From contig CM049315.1 of assembly GCA_026874595.1 (NCBI GenBank), forward strand, positions 7,374,664-7,438,663: DNA of 64,000 nucleotides, in the 5' to 3' direction. The DNA is from Sipunculus nudus. Its lineage: Eukaryota; Annelida; Sipuncula; Golfingiida; Sipunculidae. The number at the start of each line of letters is the position of its first letter. The first letter of the stretch is position 1. Positions 39,601 through 53,120 of this stretch are shown piece by piece. A model generated the notes under the pieces. That model was not told the origin of the DNA. It did no database searches and saw nothing but the letters and a program-made list of their open reading frames with translations. Made by a program: the position numbers and the translations under genes.

Positions 39601-42600
39601 CGCCAAGTCAGCAGAACCTTGGGTTATGGTGAGAACAGACATTTATATAAACCTTTGCTATCAGTATAAATTACAAGTGTGTTACGACTAGAAAGAATGC
39701 CATTCAGTGCCTGGAGAGGAGCTACCTGCTCGCAGGCCAAAAATATAGCTTATCCTTCACATAGGAGTAACTTCGATACTGCAGAACATTAGAGGATTAT
39801 TTTCTAAAGAGTTGGTACATCCCTGAAACGAAGCGTCAAATTCTCCTGTAAACTTTGCGATATAATGTTACAAGGATGTTTCTAACGAAATGACATATTT
39901 ACCACCATGTTGTTCAGTAAAGGATGGTTGAATAAAACTAAAAAATTCGGAAAATCACTAAAAAGAGTGGTTAGAGTTGCACATATTCTTAATCACGTGC
40001 CAGAGTTTAATCTGGTCCAGAGAGAATGCTGGTTTATTTTTGCCTCGTAGTTTTTGCAAAACAATAACTATGCAGTCAATCATCTGGATAATAAAAATTA
40101 TTCAAGGAGCTCACCGATTAGAAAATGGAAAGAAAGACATGAGTGACTGGTCTTCCGGGTTGACACTTCCGGAAACATTCCGATTGTTTCCCGATAATTT
40201 TGGATAATTTGATTGCCCTTATCGATATTTTGAGGCACTCAAGGCTGATCTGTCTCTAATGTCCATTCGTTTCGTGTCAGAAGAGAGACGTGTAGTCTTC
40301 GAACTACCATGTTTTATATTTTTGATTGAAGGTACCGCACCTGCAAAAATATATATTGTCTTCTTGAGAAATGCACTCCTCCTGAAGGATTTTTTTTCTC
40401 CTTCAAGGAGCCCTTGACCTTGTGGAGAAACGAATTTTGCATACTCGTCGGATCCCAGGGCCGACTGAAATGACGACGCCTGTGACATGACGTCAGTTTC
40501 TTTACCTATTTCGATTTACATTGTCCCTTTAGCTGGTCGACAGTTTAGATCCATAGCCGACGTGGTCCTTAAAGTTTCCTTCGCCGTTTGCTAAACAAAC
40601 ATTTATGCAAATTTCGGGTGTCTAACGCCTTAAGCAAACGTCGAACACTTTAAATTTATAAAGTCTACACATCCCTCCATGCAACTCTTCTTATGCAAGA
40701 TAGTGTCGAAGAGTGGACATTTAAGTAGGCGACCCTAAATACTCCAAGTAAAAATATTTTCTTATTTACAAATGTATAGAGGCACCCGTAGATTTTTTTT
40801 TCAGTTGCCATGTGTTCCCCTGCAAGGATTTAAATTCATATTTGAATATTGACGCGAGTGGAAAAAAAGTGCACATGGGTCATATCCATATTTACGCGTA
40901 TTTACACAAATTCAAAGCGGATTCATACACACTGTGCCTTTGGAAAACCAGTGACGATCTAAGTTGTGTAAAGGTGATGGGGAACAAATATTTCCGAAAC
41001 AGACAGGTATGTGTAAGAGAGTGAAAATCAGCAACGGTATGTTACTTATTTTCACATATTAGTTCACCTTGTCATCGTAAATCGTGACGAACAGGAGCAA
41101 ATGATATCAAATATGAACCTTGAGGACACCTAAGCTTTGATTTTATAATTTCATTACAGTCGCAAATATATGTTTACAAAACGGTCTTAGCTGTTTAAAC
41201 TAAAGCAAAACCATTTATGAGCAAGATAAAAAATACGATTTTACAAAATTACAGTTCCTTAAGTCTTCACATGCGACAGAGCATATTTTGCTCTGGTTTA
41301 TATCCATATCCTCTGGAGATGTGTATAGCCAGCACTTTACTCAAGAAGTGCCCTAGGATGCAAGTCAGTTCTGGGGAGTAATGGGCTATTCACCCATTTA
41401 TAAAGTAAAAAAGGTACACAGGAAAAATCAGTAATTTTTTTCTTTATATCGTGGTTAATGACTTTGAAATACAACTGCAGCACTACGACATGGTCAGTTA
41501 TTTAAAACTGACAGTCCCAGTGGTTCATTTTGGCTGTATGTCGAGCATGTGTACTGATCAAGTTAACAGATGTTTTTGGGTTCGAACATGGTATTGATCG
41601 AAACTTTGCTTGTTCCCACAAAAATCTGAAAATGAAATAACACTGAATTCAACACCCATATGTTTATTCAAAATAATCAGTGCGCCTTATGTCAAAACGC
41701 TCTTATACATCCACGTTATATCATGTCTTTGTGTTATTCAGGCGCACTGTTAATCATCCACACGTTTTCTACTATATTTCACCATTTATCACCGTTTTAT
41801 ATGTTATTTCACCATGATCAATCGAAATTTATTAGGTCCCGATATATATTGAATGGGTTATTATATTTAAACATATCTAACGAAAGTCTCCGGACATTTA
41901 TCACTCATCAATCGTATTATCCTTTTGTCCTTGCGTTGATAATGGATAATATCGCAATTTAAATGTTGGAAAGGCGGGCAGTGTGCACATCTGGAAATGA
42001 TGTTTCACTAAATCGCCACGTTGGTTTTGTCTTTTGGTAGCATTCATTGATAGAATATTTTTCCATAGCAATCATCTATTCAACATAATTTACAACATGA
42101 TTTTGAAATGCTTGGTTTAAAACTAAGAGTCGGTAGTTCATTTATGCGATTCAGAGAATACCTAATTGGAAGAGCAATACTTAAGCTAAACATAAGAAAA
42201 CTAAAGATCCTTACATTGTTTTGGACATTTATGCCGTAACTGTTGACGCAATATGTTTAATTGAAAGAAAATAACGAAGTATATATTTTTCCAGATTGAC
42301 CTTTATTTCAATCATAAGATAACAGGGATACAGACTCGGGCTTGTGGTGGCGAGGAAGACTTCGTGACAGAATTCCGCATTCAAGTCTATGACGGGACAT
42401 GGAAATTCAATAAAGATGCAAACGGTGGTGAGAAGGTATTTTGAGCTACATGTTAGATATATCAGATATATCTGGGCATTTACATTTCTTACTGAGCAGC
42501 CAAAAGTGTGGACAAAATCAGCCCCCTTTCTTGTGGCCTGCAGGATGGATAGTAAGTGGAGGGCAAGGCAGGGCTAATTAACCCAGGGCCTGGGGAGGGG

Positions 42601-45600
42601 TACTGCCTGTGCCTATATGGCTGGACTTTTGTCCAATGAGAGCTGGGTGTGATGGTGGTAGTAATAAGGGCTGTTCCACATAATCACATATGAACCTAGC
42701 ACAGCATGACATTGCATCATTGGTATATTTGATTAACTCAACATAGTAAATAAGTGTACATGTTGCTTTATAAAACACAATAATTACAATTACACATGGT
42801 TCTAGATATATATTTAAACTTTATACTTAATCACAAATTTATAAAAGTTACAAATTATCATAAACATTAGATATGATTATAAATGGGAATAACGGTAACA
42901 ATTAAAAAAATAAGGTATTATGTTTAAAAAATAGGTATTAAGAGAGACATTTGTTAAAATAGTAATTCAAATATCAAATACATAATTTATTCACACTTGT
43001 AAAAAATTCTAATATTCAGAGAGCACAAGTATATACGAATGACTTGGATAACTATATATATGCTTAAATAAAAAAATATTAGATTTATTTACATAACAAA
43101 ATATGAGATTTAATTACATTATTATATGATTAATTTATTCATTATCAAAATAAATGTATCGTAGTCAATCAGATTAAATATGCTAAGAGTGACTGCATAT
43201 GTGGTATGATAATATAATAAGAATAATATCATCATAAGATTATTACAAGACATTCATAAAAAAAGCAAACTAAAGTAAAATAAGCGTTTCGCCGGTAAAT
43301 TATATGTCAGAATAGAAATGTAATAAAACTCTAACACCAAACAACGAATGACACTAACAATGATAAACTAAGTTCTATAAAATCTCAAATGGATGTAATA
43401 ATTAAACACAGTTTGTTGGTGTGGTATACCGCCGGGTACTTATATTCTGTTTTGTACAATCAAATATATAATTTGTACATGTGTTATTACAATTGAGGTA
43501 TTCACAGCTATGATAATATTAAAGGCATAATCTTGTGTGTGATACCACTAGGGCTATAAGAAACAAACTTTGTAGATATACAGTTCTGTCAAATTCACCA
43601 GCCATCCTACAAGAAAATTATTATATTATTTTTATAATAATTTTATAAAAAATATTAAATAAAATTATATTTAAACAAATAATTAAGGAAAGCATATGAA
43701 TGTACTGTATTTTGATTGGTATATCAGCTCATATAAGGGTCTCTTATATAAATTAAACGGCTTATTTGTATGAATGAGATAATCTGCCACAAGCTAAATG
43801 CAATGCCGGTGACAGTGACAGTTAATGGGATGGTTAATCTACTGATTATCGCTCATGTAACGACAGAAAGAATGACGTATGTACGTGTAGGCAAATTAAC
43901 GTGTTTATTATGATATATGAAATGATGTCGGTTGGTGATGGTGATGTCGCTTCGAGTATTACCAGAAACGGCATCAGCCGTCTCAGCCATTCTATGCCTA
44001 TTCATATACTTTTACAGATATCTAAAATAAATATAATGTTTATATGTAAATATGATGTTTATCACACAGACTCATTTAGGCCAAATAAAATAAAATAAAA
44101 TAAAAGGTATGGTTTCTTATACAGGCACCGTCCGCGCCAAGTTTAATCCCCCGTATCAAACATTTTTATTTTAATTTTCATCTTTCCAGAATATAAAATA
44201 ATACAATTTTGATACGATTTCCTTTATTATGTAGCGCCTTTACCTATTTACCGAAAAAGAACCTGTTATTTCCATGCTATTCCCTGATCATATGACATTT
44301 TTGTTGAAACATACAAAAAAGGTCAAAAATAAAATACCGCCATTGATTTCTGAAAAAAGTGCCTGAGAACCACAATTTTTTACTTTTTGGCCTTATTTAT
44401 ACACATTTTCAATAAGTTGCGCGGTGTCGACTTATCCTATAGCCCAGCCTACACCGTCCATCCTTTGTTTCTTCGGAACTATTCTAGGTCTCAGTACCAT
44501 AGTTACACAATGCTATTCCATATAACTTTCAGAAAACTCAGAATGGCAGGAGCCTATTTTTATTGCCCTGTGTATATGAAGCTTGTCTTACATCATCACT
44601 GTTAACTTTTTTTATCTGGCAGCGCTTTCTTCCCTCTTTTCCAGACCGTTGTGTTTTAGTAGGTGCTGTATACTCCAATATTGTTAACGATTATTCTTAT
44701 TAGCAAAACAATTTACACGTCTTATCAGGTAAGCCAAAAAGTACAAGAAAATATTTACACTCTGACTTTTATGTCGAGATACAAAAATGTCTAAGAGTAA
44801 ATTCTGTTCAATTATATTTAACAAAAATAAATTCGCTTATCTGGAAAATCCCCTAATGAAAAATCGTCTTTGTCTTCAAGGCGGACGACAATGAACTAAC
44901 GGCTGAGTTTGTCATTGTTTTTTAACAAACTTATAACACGATTAAGAAAGTACTGGTATATAAAACAAAGGACCAGACACAAAGCCCCTTCCAGTATCGT
45001 TTACATCCTATAACAAAACTCATAAAAAGGCGTAAAAGTACGGACTATGGTAATTTAACGGTTAAGCTAGGAAAAAGGCAAATCTTTCTCCTCTTACCAA
45101 ATGCACCAGCTGTAAGGTCGCTAACCAACTGCATTAAAATGAACTGAATTTAAAGTCAGAATATAAAATAATATTTTGTTCGTCCTTTTCACAACTTTCT
45201 TTGCAGCAATATCCGTCAAGCCTCGTTTACCTGATTTTCATGTGTGATATTGTCGGTGACCGTCCTCATTGACATTATTGTACAAGGAGGTTTGGCAGCC
45301 GCAGGGATAGATCTTGCCCGCCACTTGAAGCCCGTCGGCCGCAGTTTGTTCACCCCTGGTTTAAGTGCTCATTACTACAATGATCTTAATGTCGAGACCC
45401 TGTTTCTTTTCAAAATGTATGAATCCCAACCTTTATCACTTAAAATAAAAAAGATAAAAGAATGACGTTCTCGTCCGTATAAATTGGTATCTAAATCATC
45501 ACGGTGAAATCATGGGATATTTCCCAGTGAGAAAACATTCGGCATTCTTGCGAGTCACATGATTTCCCGTACCGTATTGTTTCTTAACTTAAGTTATGGA

Positions 45601-48600
45601 ACCCCTGCCACAAAACTATTTCTATGAAAAATATGTCTAATTATATCACATTAGGTTACCTTTATTTATTTATGCAATTTTATGAACTGAGGATGTATAC
45701 CTTGTAAAGTTCTTTTTATGAAGTTGATCAAGTGTTGGTTTGCATGAAAAGAATTTTTAGTCAAACGTCCAATAAAATGGTTTTAAAACGATTTGGTCAA
45801 ATTTGATCAAAAGACGCTATTGCAAAGCCGCTACGTTTTTATATATTTTAGGTTTATAAGGGTAATTTTGATGATATAATGGTCAAGAGCAATTTCTGGT
45901 GGCCTCCGTTGTTTGGAAATAAAATAAAAGTTCTCATAGACAAGTCCAACGACAAATCTTCGATGACACTTGATATATAAGGATGCAAAGGTAAGTTATT
46001 ACCACATGCCTTTAATATTTACTTATAAAGTTTTCAAAAGTTCCTGATAAACCTAAACACATCGTTATGTGGTTCCTACATGAAACGGAGAAAAATATGT
46101 CTCTCTTCGAATCCATTGTTTGGGCAACTGCACTTATATCGACTTTATAGGGGGATATGTATATTTATCCATCGAGAACACATATAACACCAATACGCAT
46201 ATATATCCATCTGATGCAAATATTTGATTCACATATGCATATATCTGATGCACATATATATCGGACAGGCTACCGTAATTGCAAAACTCCAAACTTCATT
46301 CTCCCATTGGCACCCACGGGAATTGCAATATGATGTATAATTTTGATTTAACAATACATTTTTTCATTTTTAGCGGATTCTATGTTAATGGAAAACGCGG
46401 TCACATACCAAAGTTCGACATATTTAGGCGGGTTTTTCGAAGCTTGCTATTGACCGAAACATAAATACTGATTTCCGGCAAGGTTCTTGCTCTCATACGA
46501 AAGAAGAAAGAAATCCCTGGTGGGCCATGGACATGAGAAGGCCGATGAGGGTGGAGGGCTTCCGAATAACAAACAGAGGAGACTGTTGCGGTAAAACAAT
46601 TCATATATCTAATTAAATATTTTTGTCTTGTGAGTGTATTTAGTCAGACATGCTTTCTTATTCATACTGTAAATTATAGATTATCTTTCGATATCCCCCT
46701 AGAATCTCGATAACAAACATATGATTTTGTCATATTCATTTGAATGTGGTATTTTCGGTCAGAATAGATCTGAGATTGAAATATTGCATCACCCCTTCCT
46801 ACCTTGTACATTTTCCGTCCCAACGTAAGGTCCATAAATAATGTTCTTCTTTATGTATTTCTTTTACAGGCAACCGACTGGTTGATTTTATTGTTGAAGT
46901 AGGCAATAAGCTCTCTTTGGAAAATGGGGCAGAGGGACAGGCATGTATTGTTCATCCTAATGCTGTACCTGACGGCGGACAGAAAACGATGCTCTGTGAA
47001 GGCACTCTTATAGGACAGTTCGTTCAGATTAAGAAACGAGGCTACGGGATATTAGCACTTTGTGAAGTCGAGATTTGGGCATCCCCGGGTAAGTAAGAAA
47101 TTAAACAAAGGCACCGCAAAGCGGAGCATCCCCTCGCATGGGAGCATAATGATATGGGGTGTATTACGCAAGTGTTAAAATTAGGAGGGGAGATGGTAAG
47201 CTTGACGTCAAACTCAATAAGATGTATGTGTACGGGTTGGTGAGGCATATGTGAAGGAGAAAGCTTAAGATCAAATGATTTGGCTTAAAATTGATCAATA
47301 AGGTATATTGAGACGTATGGGAAAACAAACTTTTTCAAGAAGTGGGTGCTGTGGCCGTGACCTTTGACCCCATGACCTTAAGATCGAAAGGTGTGTTCAT
47401 CCATGGGTGGGTGAGCCATATGTGCGAGATAAAAGGTTTAGATCAAACAGTTTTGCTTTAAATGGGTCCACAAGCTTTTTCAAAAAGTGGGTGCTGTGGC
47501 CGTGACCTTTCACCCCGTGACCTCAAAATCGATAAGTTTCATCATCCATGGGTGAGTAAGCCATATGTGCAAGATGAAAGGTTTAGGTCAAACAGTTTGG
47601 CTTTAAATGGGTCCATAATCTTTTTCAATAAGTCAGTGCTGAGGCCGTGACCTTTGACCTCGTGACCTCAAATCGATAGGTTTCTCCATCCATGGGTGGG
47701 TAAGCAATATGTGCGAGATGAAAGGTTTTGGGCAAACGGTTTGGCTTGAAATCGATCCACAAGGCTATTTCGGACGGACAGACGGACACACGGACAGACG
47801 GACGGACGTACAGACGGACGGACGCACGAACGGAGGCGTTACTATATCCCTTTCGCAAATTCGTTGCGAGGGGATAATAAACCTGCAGGGCTAATTAATT
47901 AAAACCTTAAATGAAATGATTATTTTGCTCAACAATTACTTGATTTAAAATATTTAAATATTGTCCAATTTATAAATAAGTATAACAAAGTGATTTAATG
48001 ATTAATTTTTCATATAATAATTTTTTTTTCAAATAATTTCTATGTGAATTTTCACTAGTCGCAATCGCTCTGTGTTTACATGGGAAGGCTCCCCCGTTCG
48101 AGGTCTGAGGTCCCCATGTTTAGCTTAACGTTAGAAACCTGTTAATCCAACAGTGGCGCTTGCTAACAGTGTATCAGGTTAAGAGATCACGTCTCTACTT
48201 GTTGTAATCATTACAAATTAATGCAGAAATTGAAGGGGATAGTTATTAGTTGGACAAAGAAACAGGAAATTATTATGATAAGTTAGTATAACTACTAATA
48301 CGTTTATCTCTGAAAACATTTGTTATGAAAAAATACCATGAAATCATTTGCTTGATGTTCATTTAAATTCGTTCCCCTGTCATCTGGAAATGACTAATTA
48401 AAATACTCGTATGTCGCAATGTTCAAAAAGTCAATTCATTTAATATGTACCCATGTTTATGGTCTTTAGGTATATCACACAGTGATCAGGTTTTCCACTC
48501 AAACGACCATCTATTGCTCATGCTTCGTATAACAAGGTTATCAGAATAACAATGTCAGATTATAAAAAAAACTAGTAATAACGACCTCATCATGTTAAAA

Positions 48601-51600
48601 CGGTGACACTGTTAGCTCTCGCTGTATAGAATTGTTCTAATAAACATATTTTTTATTAAACTCCTGAATTTTCCTGTTTGTCACATAAAAAAGAATCACC
48701 TTTACCTCGTACTATTTGTTAATATAGTCCAACATGATATAAGACTTTGTGTATTTGTTCAGCTACTATGAACGCTTGTAAAGAAGAGGCAAAGGACAAG
48801 ATCAATTGTGGCCAAACTAACCAGCAAGAGTGTGAGGCTAATAACTGTTGTTGGAATCCAGGTGGTTCTCCAGAATGTTACAGCATTAACACTATGATCC
48901 CTGCTGACGCAGGTAAAAGCACTATATTTTATTCAGTCCGAGAAGATATCTCTATCACGAAACATATATTTCCATGCAAAACTCGACATTAGTTATTGAC
49001 CTTTCAGGTACATAATTGAATTTGCGTCACCTATTTAACGGCGAGGCTCGATATGTCAGCTCGATACAGTTATATAAATACCTCGTACGCTGCATATGTA
49101 TACAAACAGACGGACTATGATAAGAAAAATCTCATTCGCAACAGCTGCAAATAACAGCTGCCCGTATTTTAAGCCTTCAAAAGTTTGAAACAAGACCTCT
49201 GGATTCACATAATATGTATTGTAGTTGACCTAACCACCACAGTCTTTGTGGGTCCGCCCCGTTGACCTAATTTACAGATGTCCCCCACTACTCTCCACCA
49301 CGGATTTTTTTATGTCTATTGTTGCGGGAGCTGTTTATAAGACAATAGGGACGTAAAAAATGTCGGTAGCATTGACCAACGTCATCAGCTGGACTGGCTT
49401 AATCTTTTATACTCAGTGGCGAATATATTCATCATTGTGAAGTATTAGAGATAATTTGTCTCCTACGAGATGAGAGCAGAAGAAATATATATAAAATATA
49501 TAGGAAAATACGCGGACACGGGTACTAGTACAAACTACCGGTGTTCTGTTTAGTAGACTTGCCCAAAATATGCAAATTGTGCGTTTGTCAGGAAATTGAT
49601 TGTTATCATTGCCAAACTTGATTGGCTGCTAGCAAATGCTCTGCTCATAATTGTTAATTGAACAAATTTGTGATTAAGGTCACATGGAGTTTATTGCCAT
49701 GACGTCTTGTTCACATTGCCTATTTTTCTTCTAAAGACTGCATGGAATCTCTGTTTGTCCATGAACCACGGACGAAAGTAACTGTATCTTCCACTTCCGA
49801 TGGCTACTATGACCACAGCTTGGGTTGGAACGCCAAGCTTAATGACGAATATCAATACATACAGACCACATTTCCAGATGTATGGTATGTATATTGCATA
49901 AGCATATCGAGTTCCTAAAGTAGGGTGAGTATATGTGCTCTAATTACACTTCTGACGTGGTGGAAGTAAATAGCACTTGTGCATTAATAGGGTCGGATCC
50001 TTCCACTGCATATACCAAACTGGGCATACGTTATTGCATTTTATGACGGAAGGAATCTATATAATTAGTATATACAGAGTGTGTTTTATCACGTGTGTGA
50101 TGGTAATACCATCACTATAAAGAGGACACAGTTTTTCTTGAAATAATGTTTCATTCCCTTAACAATTATTCCCTTATTGAAATTAATAATTCAGGATTTA
50201 TAATTTATAATTTTAGAAAATTCTCCTGACCCGATGCAGATGAAAATGAAAAAGCAATTGAGGTTTTATAAATGTAAATACAATAAACAAAATAAATGTT
50301 AGCTACAGCGGTGAAATATTTAATGAAATGATGTAATATACTAAAGCTAGCATATTTTCTATAACAACACCATCCATATATTCCTAAGAATATGCGCAGA
50401 AAAAGCCATTATGTCTTTTTTTTCAACAGGTCAGTACATAAGATAATAACACGAGGCGGCAAAATTGGTGAAGCCTGGGTCATCCGATACCGAGTCTACA
50501 TAAGCTTTGACGGAAATTACTGGGCTCAGGTTGGGGTATGTGCATCAATCTTTCATTAAATAATTAAACATTTACACATTTATGTAATTTCAGAGAGATT
50601 TTTAATAATTTCTTAATATTAGTGTGGGTATGTATGCGGCTAAGAGCTTAAAGTTTATATCTAATGCTTTTTATTCATCTTATATGATGTCAATATATGC
50701 CAATTGGTAACATATCTATATCATTTATTTGAATGATCAGGGATTAATGGACGCAAACAGGGACTCTGATACTGAGGTGGTTAATGAGTTCCGGACTTTC
50801 GCTGCAAAGATGGTGCGAATCAACCCTGTACAGAGCCACATATACCCAAGCATGCGCTTTGAGATATTGGGATGTAAAGGTAATTCTGTCTATAGTGAAT
50901 TCCATTATGGAATACTAGTATACAGTTCATCATTTTATTATTTTACTGTTTGCTCACCGACTATTCATGTGCCCTAATGTCTCTCTAGTATTCGGATCCA
51001 CCACAATCTATGGAGATAAATTCTGTCCCAGATGTATATTCACGTATGACATTTTCACTGGTTTTGCTTTAACCTTTTAAATTTTGTTGTTGTTTCTGCT
51101 CGTGGAAAGCTTGGCTAAATGTCAAACATTTCTTAATGCAGGGTGTAAGGATATAACCATTAGTATTTGCTCCACAATTACTCGTCCACAGTGTATGCTG
51201 CCAATTAAGATGGTGATGAAGTCATTAGGTGAATTTTATATTCCACTTGAACATGTTAACGATACATTTACTTGTGCACGACGCCTGTGTGTACTTTGTA
51301 CTTATTCCCAACTGTAAACGCAATGAATGCAGGCAATGCATTGTTTTATATCTCAAGAAGAACCGAGGACAGTATTATTATTTTACTCTTGAATTTCCCT
51401 GTCCTTGTTTCTGCTATCAAACCTTAACAGCGCAGAGAATTGATGTATTTACCTAACATGATTTCGGGAATCGATGCAGCTATCAGAACGATATTTCGGA
51501 GGAATTTAAATTATATTACTATGATGTATTTCCCATTTATCAATCTGATAACAAAGTTCAAAAGAGATAAAGCAACTTCTCAAGAGAATATGGCACCTTT

Positions 51601-51761
51601 AAGCAAAACGTGTTACTATCAATATCTGACCAAATATGTAGCAATATTTAAGTTGATTTGTTTATCCATGTCTTCCAGGTCTGCGGATAGTGTCTGTGGT
51701 ATTACTTTATATAATGTGACGGATTCAGGTGCGCGTAATGGTTTTCTATTCAGAGGTTGGT

Positions 51762-51817
<56 letters not shown>

Positions 51818-53072
51818 CTGTATATATATTCTTTCAGACTGCCTTACTTCTCTGTTCACTCGCGATCCTTACACTCTCGTTACTGCATCATCAACCCATA
51901 ACAATGACAATAAAGGTTACGGGCCAGAACGGGCACGTCTTGGTACCATGGAGACGGGGAGTCCATTTGGCTTTGGAGGATGGAAGGCCGACAAGCATGA
52001 ACCAGATCAATGGATTGCCGTTACCTTTGGAGGAAAAAGGTAAGGGATTAATGGAGATATTACATATCAACCAGATAAATGGAATATGCATGTCTAAAAT
52101 CTACCAGCATTACTTTCCTGTCTTTAATCTACATCCATTACTATCCTCTTGCATAAAACTGTTTATTTGACTCAATTATGATTTACATGTGGGTTGTACT
52201 CTTTTCTGAAATAAAAAGACGGGATTACAATAGAAAATCATAAACGGTTCTTGACGAGGAAAATCGTGTTAAATACCTTATGATATACACAGCAGTAGTT
52301 CGTTTTACAAATCTTAAATAAATTAAAATCTGGGAATACGGTCTGGTTAAAATACAGTCTGCAGATAATCAAAGGTTCAGCACCGATCAATGTAGTGGTT
52401 AATGCCATTCTACGCTTATTTCAGTAAATCTATATTTTGTATTGAATCTTTCTGTAACAAATGATCAATTCCATGGAATAATCTTTCAATGGTACATAAT
52501 AGCATGCATAAAATAAATAATATATAGAATATTTTGCTCTCAATATTTGGGTAATGCCCACTGTATATATATATATATATTTACAATTATTCTTATGAAT
52601 CTCGTATATGATACCGTATTATTTGTTTCGTTGATAACATCACATAAATTTCATTGTGACCGTTTTCTCGTGGAAGTGATTTGTAGTGTCTGTCTCATCC
52701 GCGCCAATGTTTCATCATAACCGCTCCCTTAATTTAACGGATTCCTTCGTTATGTGCTATATATCCCTGCAATTGTATCCCACGCTCTCGATTGTATTTC
52801 TTTTATTTAGTTTCCCTCTTAGTTTTTTTGTATTTTAATTCAAAAGGAGTATAAAAGGCTTGTCTATCATATTTCCGCATGCTTCCTTCACACACAGTTC
52901 ATAATATAGAATACCGTGTGTGGAGTTTTAAACATTATGCAGAATGCTTTAGTGATCAAGGCTTTCTCTTTCCATCTTTCTATTTAACATTATTCAAGAC
53001 TTTTGTCTGTCAGTGAATTTTACTTAAAAAAAAAATATATATATAGTTTATTACTCTAAGTTATTACCACCG

Positions 53073-53120
<48 letters not shown>

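Noticed and set aside
41660-41962. A 100-codon + strand open frame
   Set aside because: Composition is that of AT-rich intron; no splice sites, domain or phase fit.
47625-47894. Open frames over the ACGG tract
   Set aside because: They are produced by the tetranucleotide repeat and have no coding pattern.
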